NCBI GenBank assembly: GCA_017854795.1
Contig: JAFMHB010000009.1
Coordinates: forward strand, 19,305-83,304
DNA from: Candidatus Nanopelagicales bacterium
Lineage (GTDB): Bacteria; Actinomycetota; Actinomycetes; S36-B12
Direction of reading: 5' to 3'
Length of the DNA: 64,000 nucleotides
A model generated the notes under the pieces. It worked only from the letters and a program-made list of their open reading frames with translations. It did no database searches and was not told the origin of the DNA. This document shows positions 40,765 through 51,116 of the stretch, in pieces. Made by a program: the position numbers and the translations under genes. Position 1 is the first letter of the stretch. Every line of letters begins with the position of its first letter.

Positions 40765-41832
40765 TTAGAGCTGCTCGTCCTCGGGGTAGGCATCTTCGGT
40801 GTAGGTGACGACAACTTCTTCTACTTCGTCGGGATCGACATTCATGTCGACATCGGTGTCGTCGAAGTAAACGGCGGTGCTGGGGTCAAATCCGGGAGGG
40901 CTGTCCTTGAGTGCAAGACCCAGACCATGAAGCTTGACCTTGATTTCATCAATTGACTTAGCCCCGAAGTTACGAATATCAAGAAGATCGGCCTCACTGC
41001 GGGTGATCAATTCACCGACAGTGTGGATACCTTCACGCTTGAGGCAGTTGTATGAACGCACTGTCATGTCAAGTTGCTCAATTGGTGTTGAGAGTTGCTC
41101 GGCAACGAATGCATCCGTTGGGCTTGGACCAATGTCAATACCTTCAGCATCAACATTCATTTCCCGAGCCAGACCAAAGAGCTCAACCAGAGTTGAACCA
41201 GCAGAGGCAACTGCATCACGTGGAAGCATGCATGGCTTGGTCTCAACGTCGAGGATCAACTTGTCGAAGTCGGTGCGCTGCTCAACACGAGTAGCCTCGA
41301 CTTTGTAGCTGACCTTGAGCACTGGTGAGTAGATCGAGTCAACCGGAATGCGGCCGATCTCCTGCTCTGGGTGCTTGTTCATGGTTGACGGTACGTAGCC
41401 ACGACCGCGCTCAACAACGAGTTCGATCTCGAGCTTGCCCTTGTCATTGAGAGTTGCAATGTGAAGTTCTGGGTTGTGGACCTCGACACCTGCTGGTGGC
41501 TGGATATCCGCTGCGGTCACACTGCCTGAACCTTGCTTGCGCAGGTACATAACGACTGGTTCGTCAATATCACTAGAAACAACGAGTCCCTTGAGGTTCA
41601 AAATAATCTCAGTGACGTCTTCCTTGATTCCGTCAATCGTGCTGAACTCGTGCAGAACTCCATCAATGCGGATGCTGGTAACCGATGCACCTGGGATTGA
41701 GGAGAGCAATGTGCGACGAAGTGAGTTACCGAGGGTGTAACCAAAACCGGGCTCAAGGGGTTCCAACACGAAACGTGAACGGAACTCGCTGATGGGTTCT
41801 TCGGTGAGAATTGGACGCTGACTAATGAGCAC
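40765..41832 (-). CDS. rpoA: RNA polymerase alpha subunit
   Basis: The N-terminal assembly domain has [31 protein letters not shown]. The C-terminal domain, with the UP-element-binding helices, has [17 protein letters not shown] and [15 protein letters not shown]. The 355 residues include a short acidic tail. The start is GTG. Confidence 0.97.
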   Translation of the reverse strand: MLISQRPILTEEPISEFRSRFVLEPLEPGFGYTLGNSLRRTLLSSIPGASVTSIRIDGVLHEFSTIDGIKEDVTEIILNLKGLVVSSDIDEPVVMYLRKQGSGSVTAADIQPPAGVEVHNPELHIATLNDKGKLEIELVVERGRGYVPSTMNKHPEQEIGRIPVDSIYSPVLKVSYKVEATRVEQRTDFDKLILDVETKPCMLPRDAVASAGSTLVELFGLAREMNVDAEGIDIGPSPTDAFVAEQLSTPIEQLDMTVRSYNCLKREGIHTVGELITRSEADLLDIRNFGAKSIDEIKVKLHGLGLALKDSPPGFDPSTAVYFDDTDVDMNVDPDEVEEVVVTYTEDAYPEDEQL

Positions 41833-41909
41833 TTTTTGTTTCCTTCCAGCGATACCCTCTATTTGATATCGCGTTTCTCAGCTCGATTCGAATGAATCGA
41901 GATTGGTTA

Positions 41910-42536
41910 CTACTTGGAGTAAAGCTCAACAATTAGTTGTTCGTTGACCTGAGTATCGATCGCGGCGCGAACTGGGATCGAGTGAACGAGAATACGCATT
42001 TTCGATGGCACAACCTCAAGCCAAGCTGGGACGGTTTTTTCACCAATCTCAGCGTGAGCCACAATGAACGGAGTCATTTGCAATGAGCTGGGACGAACAT
42101 CGATGACATCATTGGGGGAAACCCGAAATGATGGGATGTCGACCTTCTGGCCATTGACCAAAATATGTCCGTGGTTGACCAACTGGCGAGCCATGTCGCG
42201 ACTCTTAGCGAAACCAGCTCGGTACACCACGTTGTCCAAACGGCTCTCAAGGATCTTCAGCAGGTTCTCGCCGGTCTTGCCGGGTTGACGCTGTGCTTCC
42301 TTGTAGTAGTTAGAGAATTGCTTCTCCAAAACACCGTACATACGTGTTGCCTTCTGCTTCTCCCGAAGCTGCAACAAGTACTCGCTCTCCTTTGACCGAC
42401 CGCGACCGTGCTGGCCGGGTGGATAGGGACGCTTTTCAAATGGGCATTTTGGTGACTCGCACTTTGAGCCTTTAAGGAACAACTTCATTTTCTCGCGGCG
42501 GCACCGCTTGCAATCAGCGTCCGTATAACGCGCCAT
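41910..42536 (-). CDS. rpsD: 30S ribosomal protein S4, zinc-binding form
   Basis: Primary 16S rRNA binder and translational regulator of the alpha operon in well-studied bacteria. It has 208 residues. Cys9, Cys12, Cys26 and Cys31 form the zinc site of the C+ type of S4. The S4 RNA-binding domain ([18 protein letters not shown]) is intact. It ends with TAG followed at once by TAA. Confidence 0.96.
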   Translation of the reverse strand: MARYTDADCKRCRREKMKLFLKGSKCESPKCPFEKRPYPPGQHGRGRSKESEYLLQLREKQKATRMYGVLEKQFSNYYKEAQRQPGKTGENLLKILESRLDNVVYRAGFAKSRDMARQLVNHGHILVNGQKVDIPSFRVSPNDVIDVRPSSLQMTPFIVAHAEIGEKTVPAWLEVVPSKMRILVHSIPVRAAIDTQVNEQLIVELYSK

Positions 42537-42579
42537 GATTATCTCCTATTTTCTAAGTGTTGTTAAAAGGGTCCGCGAA

Positions 42580-42978
42580 TTAAACGCGTCGACGCTTCTT
42601 TGGACGGGTTCCGTTAAATGGCACTGGCGTTACGTCAGCGATAGAGCCAACTTCAAGCCCTGTTGCTTGCAGTGAACGAATTGCAGTCTCACGACCTGAA
42701 CCCGGCCCCTTGACGAATACGTCGACCTTGCGCATGCCGTGTTCCATTGCGCGACGGGCAGCAGATTCAGCTGCTAGCTGTGCGGCGAATGGCGTGGACT
42801 TACGGCTGCCCTTGAATCCAACCTGTCCAGCGGATGACCAAGCAATAACTGCACCCGTTGGGTCGGTGATGGACACGATGGTGTTGTTGAACGTGCTCTT
42901 GATGTGAGCGTGGCCATGGGCCACGTTCTTCTTTTCCTTGCGACGCACTTTCTTTGCGCCTGGACCTTTGGGGGCCAT
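42580..42978 (-). CDS. rpsK: 30S ribosomal protein S11
   Basis: Platform protein near the mRNA exit, 132 residues. [19 protein letters not shown], the [20 protein letters not shown] segment and the end [17 protein letters not shown] are diagnostic. It lies between rpsM and rpsD. Confidence 0.97.
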   Translation of the reverse strand: MAPKGPGAKKVRRKEKKNVAHGHAHIKSTFNNTIVSITDPTGAVIAWSSAGQVGFKGSRKSTPFAAQLAAESAARRAMEHGMRKVDVFVKGPGSGRETAIRSLQATGLEVGSIADVTPVPFNGTRPKKRRRV

Positions 42979-43035
42979 GTGTGATTCCTATTCTGTAGAG
43001 GTTTGGGATTCGCAGTTAGTTGCGAGATCGTTCGC

Positions 43036-43407
43036 TTAGACCTTCTTCTTACCGGCAACTGTCTTACGTGGACCCTTGCGCGTACGCGCATTTGTGTGGG
43101 TGCGTTGCCCGTGGACGGGAAGACCCTTGCGGTGACGAATCCCCTGATAGCAACCGATTTCGACCTTGCGGCGAATATCAGCTGCGACCTCGCGGCGCAG
43201 GTCACCTTCTACTTTGAGATTTGCTTCGATCCAGTCGCGCAATGCGAGTGTTTGATCGTCGGTGAGATCCTTTGATTTCATCTCAGGATCAATGCCGGTC
43301 GCTTCAAGGGCTTTAGCAGCCTGCGAACGGCCAACACCGTATACATAGGTAAGTGCGATTGCCATGCGCTTTTCGCGGGGCAAATCCACACCAATAAGTC
43401 GTGCCAT
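43036..43407 (-). CDS. rpsM: 30S ribosomal protein S13
   Basis: Head protein that bridges to the 50S subunit, 123 residues. [23 protein letters not shown] and the [23 protein letters not shown] tail are standard. The 192-bp gap before it, after rpmJ, holds several short GC-rich hairpins and no gene. Confidence 0.97.
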   Translation of the reverse strand: MARLIGVDLPREKRMAIALTYVYGVGRSQAAKALEATGIDPEMKSKDLTDDQTLALRDWIEANLKVEGDLRREVAADIRRKVEIGCYQGIRHRKGLPVHGQRTHTNARTRKGPRKTVAGKKKV

Positions 43408-43599
43408 GGGCGTACTCTCTTTTCAGTAATTCACGGGGTCGTGTGGTGGGATGACCATTCCAGCCCGCCAAGGCCGGTCTTCGGCCCCGTGGCCGAAGGT
43501 GTCGTCCGTATCTGTTGATACGGGGTCGGGTTCTCCCTGTACTTGGTGCCTAGGTTTTCTCTCCCGGATACACCCCAGTGCTTCAAGACTCGCGCTTGA

Positions 43600-43713
43600 T
43601 TAGCCCTGGCGTTGCTTGTGACGAACGTTTTCGCAAATGACCATGACGCGACCGTGGCGACGGATGACCTTGCACTTGTCGCAGATCTTTTTGACGCTGG
43701 GTTGCACCTTCAT
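43600..43713 (-). CDS. rpmJ: 50S ribosomal protein L36, zinc-binding form
   Basis: A 37-residue protein beginning [17 protein letters not shown]. The zinc ligands Cys11, Cys14, Cys27 and His32 are all present, so this is the zinc-binding type. It lies between infA and rpsM as usual. Confidence 0.95.
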   Translation of the reverse strand: MKVQPSVKKICDKCKVIRRHGRVMVICENVRHKQRQG

Positions 43714-43749
43714 GGTTACTCTTTCTCGAGTTTCTCGTAAAAACGGTTA

Positions 43750-43971
43750 TTACTTGTAACGGTAAACAATGCGGCCACGGGTGAGGTCATAGGGCGACAA
43801 CTCAACCACAACGCGATCATCGGGAAGAATCCTGATGTAATGCATCCGCATTTTGCCACTGATATGGGCGAGCACTTTGTGCCCGTTATCTAGCTCAACC
43901 CGAAACATTGCATTAGGCAAAGATTCAGTGATCAAACCCTCAAGTTCGATCGCGCCCTCTTTTTTAGCCAT
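43750..43971 (-). CDS. infA: Translation initiation factor IF-1
   Basis: OB-fold factor of 73 residues that occupies the ribosomal A site during initiation. [13 protein letters not shown] and the [29 protein letters not shown] segments are nearly invariant. It heads the alpha operon here, with GGAAGCGGAG before the ATG. Confidence 0.97.
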   Translation of the reverse strand: MAKKEGAIELEGLITESLPNAMFRVELDNGHKVLAHISGKMRMHYIRILPDDRVVVELSPYDLTRGRIVYRYK

Positions 43972-44273
43972 CTACTCCGCTTCCCTATGTTTGCAGCCAG
44001 AAATGTTCACCACTTCAGCCGTCAGAGTCTACGCAAGACCCCTCCCTACCATGAAGTTGGGGTCCATTCCCCTAGGACTCGCTACGTTTTCTACTGCCAG
44101 ACCCGCCGCTTTTACCCTCAACCCTCCCCTATGGAATAACCCTGAAACTAAATTTTCCCTCCAACGGGGTGTACCTCCCCTTGCCTGAGAGCCGTCTCTC
44201 CCTTTCATCTCGCCCTCTTTGGGGCCGTGAGTGTGGCGTTACCCACCGTTGACCCCTAGAACTTCGGGCCAAT
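43972..44273 (-). promoter_or_regulatory. Intergenic control region before infA
   Basis: About 300 bases without a gene between infA and the divergent DUF2252 gene. A TAGACT box on the minus strand (44026-44031) could start the infA transcript, but the -35 is poor. Further upstream, a short hairpin GAGAG-CCGT-CTCTC (44187-44200) abuts TTGCCTGAG. On the minus strand this reads CTCTCAGGCAA, as in glycine riboswitches, but the rest of that aptamer is missing. Confidence 0.35.
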
Positions 44274-45746
44274 TTGGGTGCCACTCGGGACGAGTGGGGT
44301 GCTTCATTTCACACCGAGTCAATCGATGCATCCCTCCCCTGTTGCCTGAATGAAATTGACATGGGGTTACCCCTGCGCCAGAGTCAGCGCATGATCAATT
44401 TGGCCGTATTTGGTCCTTTTATCCCTTCACCGGATCGCCTCAATCCCATCGCAACAATCATTGCCCAAGGTGAGCAGCGAGTCCCCGCGCTCCTGCCAAT
44501 TCGATACTCGCGCATGTCACAAAGTGCTTTTGCTTTTTATCGCGGAAGCGCCGCCCTGATGGCAAATGACTTAGGCCCAAGGCCTAGCTCGGGATTGATA
44601 GTTCAACTCTGTGGTGACGCACATTTGGGTAACTTCGGAATTTTTGCAACGGCCGATCGAAGAACAATTTTTGATGTCAACGATTTCGATGAAACTTTCC
44701 CCGGACCATTCGAATGGGATGTGCAACGGATGGTGACCAGTTTTGCAATAGCTGCCGCCGATAGATCAAAGGGATGCCAGAAGGCTGTCACACTTGCTGG
44801 AGCCGAGGCCTATCGAACTGCAATGGCTGCATTTGCAACATCTACTTTTGTCGACACCTGGTACTTCCGCGTTGATGCAAAAAGTTTGAAAGCCGTCACC
44901 AAAAGTGGTGCACTTTCTGAAAGCGGAATGGCCAAGATGAATAAGGGCTTTAACGCCGCCGAGAAACGTGACCAGTGGTCAGCCATTACGAAACTGACCG
45001 TTGAAGTTGATGGCCAACGTCAGTTTGTCAACAAACCCCCACTCGTCGTTCGACTGTCACTCGCTGAAGGGGTCAAAGAAGCCATCGATAATGCATTTGA
45101 ACGCTACAAGGAAACCCTTTTATGTGATCGCCGCATTCTCCTTGATCGCTATCACATTGTTGACTTCGGTCACAAGGTTGTTGGGGTCGGCAGTATTGGC
45201 CTGCTCGCATACATTGTTCTTCTCCAGGGACGCGATGCCAATGACCTGCTGGTGCTTCAAGTGAAGCAAGCTGTTGAGAGTGTGCTTGAACCTTGGGTTC
45301 CCAACATACCTTCACAAAGCCACAGCAAACGCGTCACCGACGGCCAGCGAAATATTCAGGCCGCAACGGATGCCTTCTTGGGCTGGATCGATGGAGAGGG
45401 TGGAAAGAGTTACTACATCCGTCAATTGCGCGACAAGAAATGGTCCCCCGACGTTGATTCATTTAGTGATGAAGATCTCCGGGCCTATGCCCAAATCTGT
45501 GGAGGTGCGCTGGCACGGGCGCATGCACGCTCGGGTAACGCGGAGGCGATTTCCTCGTTCATCGGGACCGACTCTGCATTTGATGAAGCCATACACAATT
45601 TTGCTATGAGCTACGCGCAACAGTCCAAGGCTGACTACAGCGCATTCCTTGAAGCAATCGCCGTGGGCAGTATCTCGGTCAATAATCCTGATTCAATGTT
45701 CTCAGAACTATCACTGCGCACCGACGGTGCCTTTAATTTAATCTAG
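44274..45746 (+). CDS. DUF2252 family protein (kinase-like fold)
   Basis: A 490-residue (or shorter) protein. PIRYSRMSQSAFAFYRGSAALMA, GDAHLGNFG and FDVNDFDETFPGP, in that order, are the DUF2252 signature. The GDAHxxN and DxNDFD motifs suggest a phosphotransferase-like active site. No function is established. The start could be TTG 44274 or ATG 44361, which falls just before the conserved part. It is the only plus-strand gene within 40-62 kb and separates the spc and alpha operons. Confidence 0.83.
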   Translation: MGATRDEWGASFHTESIDASLPCCLNEIDMGLPLRQSQRMINLAVFGPFIPSPDRLNPIATIIAQGEQRVPALLPIRYSRMSQSAFAFYRGSAALMANDLGPRPSSGLIVQLCGDAHLGNFGIFATADRRTIFDVNDFDETFPGPFEWDVQRMVTSFAIAAADRSKGCQKAVTLAGAEAYRTAMAAFATSTFVDTWYFRVDAKSLKAVTKSGALSESGMAKMNKGFNAAEKRDQWSAITKLTVEVDGQRQFVNKPPLVVRLSLAEGVKEAIDNAFERYKETLLCDRRILLDRYHIVDFGHKVVGVGSIGLLAYIVLLQGRDANDLLVLQVKQAVESVLEPWVPNIPSQSHSKRVTDGQRNIQAATDAFLGWIDGEGGKSYYIRQLRDKKWSPDVDSFSDEDLRAYAQICGGALARAHARSGNAEAISSFIGTDSAFDEAIHNFAMSYAQQSKADYSAFLEAIAVGSISVNNPDSMFSELSLRTDGAFNLI

Positions 45747-45756
45747 TAAACCAGAG

Positions 45757-46539
45757 TTACATTTCAGTATTACTCGTCAGGATCTGGGGTCCCGATTCAG
45801 TGATGGCAACCGTGTGTTCCCAGTGCGAGGCCCAGTTTCCATCGGTTGTGACAACGGTCCAGTCGTCGGCCAAAGTCAGTACTTCCGGAGATCCGATTGT
45901 GACCATGGGTTCAAGCGCGAGCACCATGCCAACCTTTAACTCCAAACCTTGATTGGCATGACCATAGTTGGGTACCGGCGGGTACATGTGCATCTCAGTA
46001 CCGATTCCATGACCGACGTAGTCTTCAACAATTCCGTAATTGCCCGCACGACGAATAACCGCCTCAATTGCCGAGCCAATGTCACCCATCCGGTTCCCCG
46101 CAACCGCGGCCTCAATTCCGGCGGCAAGGGAGGCTTGGGTGACATCAGAGAGTTTTTGAATTGAAGGCTGCGGATTGGTTGACGCGATCACACTGATCGC
46201 TGCATCGCCGTGCCAACCGTCGACAATTGCCCCACAGTCAATTGAGACTAAATCCCCTTCGTTGACCACTCGATCACCGGGAATTCCATGCACGACCTCC
46301 TCATTGATCGAGGTGCAGATCACCGCCGGGTATCCGTAGTAGCCAAGAAATGACGGCGTCGCTCCAGCTCCGTAAATACATTCGCGGGCAATTGCGTCCA
46401 GTTCCCTGGTCGTGATACCCGGAGTAACACTGACACTTAAGGTCTGCAACGTATCCGCTACTACCTTTCCGGCAATACGCATTAACTCGATTTGTTGCGG
46501 GGTCTTGATTTGAACCCGTTCTTTTTTGCGAAATCCCAT
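45757..46539 (-). CDS. map: Methionine aminopeptidase, type I
   Basis: Removes the initiator Met from new proteins. It has 260 residues. The metal ligands are in SIDCGAIVDGWHGDAAIS (two Asp), VGHGIGTEMH (His) and LALEPMV (Glu), with a last Glu in HWEHTVAITE. It is last in the spc operon, 8 bp after adk. Confidence 0.96.
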   Translation of the reverse strand: MGFRKKERVQIKTPQQIELMRIAGKVVADTLQTLSVSVTPGITTRELDAIARECIYGAGATPSFLGYYGYPAVICTSINEEVVHGIPGDRVVNEGDLVSIDCGAIVDGWHGDAAISVIASTNPQPSIQKLSDVTQASLAAGIEAAVAGNRMGDIGSAIEAVIRRAGNYGIVEDYVGHGIGTEMHMYPPVPNYGHANQGLELKVGMVLALEPMVTIGSPEVLTLADDWTVVTTDGNWASHWEHTVAITESGPQILTSNTEM

Positions 46540-46547
46540 GCGGTTAC

Positions 46548-47111
46548 TTAGGAATTAACCGCAAGCAGAATTGCAGCCGTGACAGCCTCGATTTCACCTA
46601 GTCCATCAACTTGCACGAGTAAGTTACGACTTTGATAAAGCTCGATCAAGGGTGCGGTTTGTTCGGCATAAACCTCAAGACGACGTCGCAACACGTCTTC
46701 GGTGTCATCGGTGCGCCCCTGCTCGGCTGAGCGCCTTACGAGCCGAGCGACAACCGCGTCAACATCAACGGTCAATTCAATAACGCAGTCGATCTTGGTC
46801 CCAGCTGATCGCAACATTGCATCAAGTTCAGCAACCTGCTCAACAGTTCTGGGGTAGCCGTCGAGAATGAAACCTGGACGTGCGTCGTCATGGGTAAGTC
46901 TGTCCCGCACCATGGCATTGGTGATTCCGTCGGGGACGTACTCCCCCGCATCCATGTAGGACTGCGCCTCTTTTCCAAGGGGGGTGCCCTGAGTGACATT
47001 CGCTCGGAAGATATCTCCAGTGGATATATGAGGAATGCCTAGTGCACTAGACAGCAATGCCGCCTGAGTGCCTTTACCCGCCCCAGGTGGGCCCATGAAA
47101 ACGATGCGCAT
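46548..47111 (-). CDS. adk: Adenylate kinase
   Basis: Interconverts AMP, ADP and ATP, 187 residues. The P-loop is GPPGAGKGTQA; ISTGDIFR binds AMP, and DGYPRTVEQ follows. The lid is the short type without a zinc-binding insert, usual in actinobacteria. It has its own TAGGCT box 8 bases before the ATG, in addition to read-through from secY. Confidence 0.96.
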   Translation of the reverse strand: MRIVFMGPPGAGKGTQAALLSSALGIPHISTGDIFRANVTQGTPLGKEAQSYMDAGEYVPDGITNAMVRDRLTHDDARPGFILDGYPRTVEQVAELDAMLRSAGTKIDCVIELTVDVDAVVARLVRRSAEQGRTDDTEDVLRRRLEVYAEQTAPLIELYQSRNLLVQVDGLGEIEAVTAAILLAVNS

Positions 47112-47119
47112 ACGACGGG

Positions 47120-47125
47120 AGCCTA
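47120..47125 (-). promoter_or_regulatory. Candidate -10 box for adk
   Basis: TAGGCT eight bases before the adk ATG, with no Shine-Dalgarno sequence; it would give an almost leaderless transcript for adk-map. Confidence 0.35.
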
Positions 47126-47147
47126 TCGGAGTAGAAACGAACTGGGG

Positions 47148-47163
47148 TACTTACTGACTTACT
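47148..47163. repeat. 8-bp tandem duplication across the secY stop codon
   Basis: On the coding strand AGTAAGTC followed directly by AGTAAGTA. The secY TAA lies in the first copy. Confidence 0.75.
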
Positions 47164-48457
47164 TAAGGAAACCTTCGTAATTACGCTGCTGCAATTGGGC
47201 TTGGATTTGCTTTACCGTATCCAATCCGACACCGACCATAATCAAAATCGATGTGCCACCAAAGATGAACTGGGTCGATACACCTAAGAAGTCAAAGGCG
47301 AACACCGGCAAAATCGCGATCAGACCAAGGTAGAGCGAACCCGGTGCTGTCAGGCGAGTGAGCACGTAATCGAGGTACTCAGCGGTTGGACGTCCTGCCC
47401 GGATTCCAGGAATGAAGCCGCCGTAACGCTTCATGTTGTCGGCAACCTCGGTCGGGTTGAACGTGATCGAGACATAGAAGTAGCAGAAGAAGACAATTAA
47501 TAGGAAGTAGGTCGCTAGATAGACGTTTCCACTGCCCGTCCCGAAACTCTGCTGGAGCCATTGCGCCCAGCCAGCCTGGCTGCCCGTTAGTTGGACAAAT
47601 AGCGTGGGCAAGAACAGCAGGGACGAGGCAAAAATTACTGGGATGACGCCCGCCATGTTGACCTTGAGCGGGATGTAGGTGGACGTGCCGCCATACATTC
47701 GCCGACCTACCATTCGCTTGGCATACTGAACCGGGATTCGACGCTGGGCTTGCTCAACGAAGACAACGAAGGTGATAACGACTAGGCCAACCAGAATTGT
47801 GATGGCGAAGGTGAATGCCCCACGACTACTCAGAATATTGGCAAACTGAGCGGGAATCACCGCAATGATTGAAGTGAAAATCAACACCGACATTCCGTTA
47901 CCAACGCCGCGCTCAGTAATGAGTTCACCGAACCACATGACGATTGCGGTTCCTGCTGTCATGACGGTGATCATCACGATCATGACCCAAATGGCCTGAT
48001 TAGGAATAATTTCCTCATTACACCCTTGGAAAAGTGCACCGGGTGACCTGGCAAGTGAAAGAATCGCGGTTGATTGCAGGATCGCGAGTCCAATTGTCAC
48101 AAAACGTGTGTATTGCGTGATCTTGGCTTGACCCGCATTACCGTCAGCCTTGAGGGTTTCCAAACGGGGAATCACGACGGTGAGCAACTGCAGAATAATA
48201 CTGGCCGTGATGTACGGCATGATGCCCAGAGCGAAGACCGAAAGCTGAAGTAGCGCTCCGCCGCTGAAGAGGTTAATCAGCGCGTAAACAGAGTTGTCTT
48301 GCACAACGTCGATACACCGCTGGATTGCTGAGTAGTCAACGCCTGGGGTCGGCAGGACTGACCCCAGACGGTAGATCGCTAGCAAGCCAAGGGTAAACAA
48401 GATCTTCTTACGAAGATCCGGTGTACGCAGGGCATCCCTGAACGCACTGATGTGCAC
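47159..48457 (-). CDS. secY: Preprotein translocase channel subunit SecY
   Basis: Ten-helix pore of the Sec translocon, 432 residues. LPTPGVDY lies near the first helix; the plug and second helix follow with SGGALLQLSVFALGIMPYITAS. The cytosolic loops EQAQRRIPVQYAKR and NPTEVADNMKRYGGFIPGIRAG are diagnostic. It follows rplO in the spc operon. Confidence 0.97.
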   Translation of the reverse strand: MHISAFRDALRTPDLRKKILFTLGLLAIYRLGSVLPTPGVDYSAIQRCIDVVQDNSVYALINLFSGGALLQLSVFALGIMPYITASIILQLLTVVIPRLETLKADGNAGQAKITQYTRFVTIGLAILQSTAILSLARSPGALFQGCNEEIIPNQAIWVMIVMITVMTAGTAIVMWFGELITERGVGNGMSVLIFTSIIAVIPAQFANILSSRGAFTFAITILVGLVVITFVVFVEQAQRRIPVQYAKRMVGRRMYGGTSTYIPLKVNMAGVIPVIFASSLLFLPTLFVQLTGSQAGWAQWLQQSFGTGSGNVYLATYFLLIVFFCYFYVSITFNPTEVADNMKRYGGFIPGIRAGRPTAEYLDYVLTRLTAPGSLYLGLIAILPVFAFDFLGVSTQFIFGGTSILIMVGVGLDTVKQIQAQLQQRNYEGFLK

Positions 48458-48483
48458 TTGGCCTCCTGCTTAAAGTTGAGTGC

Positions 48484-48924
48484 TTAGATTTCGGTTACGG
48501 TACCGCCCGCAGCCACGATCTTGTCACGAGCTGCACCTGAGAATTTATCCGCGGTCACATCAACCTTGACCGAAATATCTCCCAAGCCCAGAACCTTGAC
48601 GAGCTCGCCCTTGCGGACAGCGCCAGCTGCTACGAGATCAGCGACAACAATGGTGCCACCTTCTGGAAACAATTTCTCGATGGCAGCCACATTGACAACC
48701 TGATACACCTTGGTGTTCGGGCTGGTGAAACCTTTTAGCTTAGGCAGACGCATGTGAAGGGGCATTTGGCCACCCTCAAACCCGGCCTTGACCTGGTAAC
48801 GAGCCTTTGTTCCCTTTGTACCTCGGCCTGAGGTCTTTCCCTTTGAGGCTTCACCGCGACCTTTACGGGTTTTAGCCGTCTTGGCACCAGGTGCCGGACG
48901 TAGGTGATGAACTTTAAGTGTCAT
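48484..48924 (-). CDS. rplO: 50S ribosomal protein L15
   Basis: Large-subunit assembly protein of 146 residues. [33 protein letters not shown] is the Gly-rich start and [19 protein letters not shown] the conserved centre. It follows rpmD with a 2-bp gap. Confidence 0.96.
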   Translation of the reverse strand: MTLKVHHLRPAPGAKTAKTRKGRGEASKGKTSGRGTKGTKARYQVKAGFEGGQMPLHMRLPKLKGFTSPNTKVYQVVNVAAIEKLFPEGGTIVVADLVAAGAVRKGELVKVLGLGDISVKVDVTADKFSGAARDKIVAAGGTVTEI

Positions 48925-48926
48925 AG

Positions 48927-49109
48927 TTACTTGACCTCCTCAACAACCACCAGATGTGCAACGGTATTTACCATCCCACGGAATTCTGGTCGGTCTTCCT
49001 TGACTACGGTGTCACCGATTCGCTTTAGCCCAAGTGAACGCAGTGTGTTGCGCTGATTACTCGTGCCGCCAATCTCTGACTTGATCTGAGTGACCTTTAT
49101 TTGTCCCAT
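48927..49109 (-). CDS. rpmD: 50S ribosomal protein L30
   Basis: A 60-residue protein: [25 protein letters not shown] and [14 protein letters not shown] are typical. It overlaps the end of rpsE by one base. Confidence 0.95.
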   Translation of the reverse strand: MGQIKVTQIKSEIGGTSNQRNTLRSLGLKRIGDTVVKEDRPEFRGMVNTVAHLVVVEEVK

Positions 49110-49702
49110 TACGCACCAGCCCCAGCCGCGCGGGCCCGCAAAAGTGCTGCAGGTGCGACGTCTTCGAGGGGAAGTCCACGACGAGCCGCCACGGCTTCTG
49201 GGGACTCAAGTCCCTTAAGCGCGGCAACCGTTGCATGGACAATATTGATGGCATTGTCCGATCCCAGTGACTTACTGAGTACGTCCCGGATTCCCGCACA
49301 TTCCAATACGGCGCGAACTGGGCCTCCCGCAATGACACCGGTACCTGGTGCAGCTGGCCGCAGCATGACTACTCCGGCTGCCGCTTCACCCTTGATTGGA
49401 TGCGGGATCGTCCCTTGGATTCGTGGAACCTTAAAGAAACTACGCTTAGCCTCTTCAACGCCCTTTGCAATCGCTGCTGGAACTTCCTTTGCCTTGCCGT
49501 AACCGACACCGACGTTTCCGTCCCCGTCCCCAACAATCACAAGGGCGGTAAAGCTGAAGCGACGACCACCCTTAACGACCTTGGAAACACGGTTGATCGC
49601 GACTACGCGCTCAAGCAGGTTCGACTTCTCCTCGCGTGGGCCGCGATCTTTGCGATCCCGACGCTCGCCTCCGCCACTGGTGCGGCGCGACGTATCAGAC
49701 AT
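49109..49702 (-). CDS. rpsE: 30S ribosomal protein S5
   Basis: Decoding-fidelity protein of 197 residues. [31 protein letters not shown] sequence and [20 protein letters not shown] are conserved. A charged Arg/Glu N-terminus of about 25 residues and an Ala-rich C-terminal tail are added. Confidence 0.96.
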   Translation of the reverse strand: MSDTSRRTSGGGERRDRKDRGPREEKSNLLERVVAINRVSKVVKGGRRFSFTALVIVGDGDGNVGVGYGKAKEVPAAIAKGVEEAKRSFFKVPRIQGTIPHPIKGEAAAGVVMLRPAAPGTGVIAGGPVRAVLECAGIRDVLSKSLGSDNAINIVHATVAALKGLESPEAVAARRGLPLEDVAPAALLRARAAGAGA

Positions 49703-49726
49703 TGTTACCTCTTCCCGATGTAAACA

Positions 49727-50110
49727 TTAGAACTTGAGCCCGCCTTCGCGAGCGCCCTCAGCGAGGGCAGCGACGCGACCGTGGTACTTATGGCCACCAC
49801 GGTCAAACACGACCGTGTCGATTCCAACTTGTTGTGCGCGTGCAGCAAGTTCGTTTCCTACCTTGCGAGCCTTTGCAGTCTTGTCACTGTCAGCACTACG
49901 CAGATCGCTCTCCATGGTGGAAGCAGAAGCCAAGGTCACACCTTGAACGTCGTCGACCAACTGTGCGAATACGTGACGTGCCGAACGGTTCACGACCAAA
50001 CGCGGACGCAACTGGGTGCCGGAAACCTTCTTGCGAACACGAAGGTGACGACGCTTGCGGCCTACGGCACTTTTGTTGCCTGAGCCAAGCTTTGGGGCGA
50101 AGGAACTCAT
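49727..50110 (-). CDS. rplR: 50S ribosomal protein L18
   Basis: 5S rRNA-binding protein of 127 residues. [20 protein letters not shown] and the [24 protein letters not shown] end are diagnostic. It overlaps the end of rplF by one base. Confidence 0.96.
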   Translation of the reverse strand: MSSFAPKLGSGNKSAVGRKRRHLRVRKKVSGTQLRPRLVVNRSARHVFAQLVDDVQGVTLASASTMESDLRSADSDKTAKARKVGNELAARAQQVGIDTVVFDRGGHKYHGRVAALAEGAREGGLKF

Positions 50111-50646
50111 TACTTACCAGCCTTTCCAGCCTTGCGACGGACAACTTCGCCTTCATAGCGAACGCCCTTGCCTTTATAAGGTTCCGGTTTGCGGATCTTG
50201 CGAATATTCGCAGCAACCTCGCCGACCTTCTGCTTATCAATTCCAATTACTTTGAATTTAATAGGTGTCTCAACCGCGAAAGTGATTCCTTCGGGAGCCG
50301 TGACCACAACCGGATGGCTAAATCCAAGAGCGAACTCCAGATTATTGCCATTTGCTGCAACTCGGTAACCGGTACCCACAATTTCCAAAGTTTTTTCGTA
50401 GCCTGTGGTCACACCCGTAATCATGTTTGCAATCAAAGTGCGGCTCAGACCGTGCAGAGAACGTGACGCACGCTCGTCGTTGGGTCGGGTAACCAAGATC
50501 TCTTCACCCTCTTGTTTGATTTCAATCGGACTAGCGATCGTGATTGACAAGGAACCCTTTGGTCCAACAACCGTAATATCTTGACCGCTAATCGTGACCG
50601 TGACTCCTGCTGGCACCGGAACTGGTGCGCGTCCAATACGTGACAT
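50110..50646 (-). CDS. rplF: 50S ribosomal protein L6
   Basis: Located near the GTPase centre, 178 residues. [14 protein letters not shown] at the start and the [24 protein letters not shown] end are standard. Confidence 0.96.
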   Translation of the reverse strand: MSRIGRAPVPVPAGVTVTISGQDITVVGPKGSLSITIASPIEIKQEGEEILVTRPNDERASRSLHGLSRTLIANMITGVTTGYEKTLEIVGTGYRVAANGNNLEFALGFSHPVVVTAPEGITFAVETPIKFKVIGIDKQKVGEVAANIRKIRKPEPYKGKGVRYEGEVVRRKAGKAGK

Positions 50647-50654
50647 AGCTCCTC

Positions 50655-51053
50655 CTACCAGACGTAAGCGAGGACTTCCCCACCTACGCCTTTCTTTGCG
50701 GCCTGGCGATCAGTGAGCAATCCCGTAGAGGTGGACAGAATGGCAATGCCCAGTCCACCGAGAACCTTGGGAAGATTGGTACTCTTTGCATAAACCCGCA
50801 GCCCTGGCTTGGATACGCGGCGCAGTCCAGCGATCGAACGCTCACGCGATGGTCCATATTTAAGGTTAAGCGTGAGGGTCATTCCAACTTCCGCGTCTGC
50901 GACGTCGAAGCTCGCGATATAACCTTGCTCTTTCAAAATCTCCGCGATATGTGACTTGATCTTGGAGTGTGGCATCGACACGGTGTCGTGGTACGCCGAG
51001 TTTGCATTGCGCAGACGAGCAAGCATGTCTGCGATCGGGTCTGTCATTGTCAT
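50655..51053 (-). CDS. rpsH: 30S ribosomal protein S8
   Basis: Central-domain 16S binder and, in E. coli, repressor of the spc operon. It has 132 residues: [27 protein letters not shown] and [26 protein letters not shown] are conserved. Confidence 0.97.
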   Translation of the reverse strand: MTMTDPIADMLARLRNANSAYHDTVSMPHSKIKSHIAEILKEQGYIASFDVADAEVGMTLTLNLKYGPSRERSIAGLRRVSKPGLRVYAKSTNLPKVLGGLGIAILSTSTGLLTDRQAAKKGVGGEVLAYVW

Positions 51054-51116
51054 GGCCGCTTGGCCTTCCTCGCTGTGGTTTCTCCGGAAGTTACCGTAGA
51101 CCTACAGCGTCGTTGA

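Noticed and set aside
43408..43599. GC-rich hairpins between rpmJ and rpsM, examined as a possible tRNA or small RNA
   Set aside because: No cloverleaf, T-loop or anticodon arm; only short unrelated stems and no promoter or terminator.
44160..44260. TPP riboswitch, because of GGGGTG and CCTGAGAG on the plus strand
   Set aside because: The second conserved half (ACC..GAACCTG..) is absent, and the gene downstream is not a thiamine gene.
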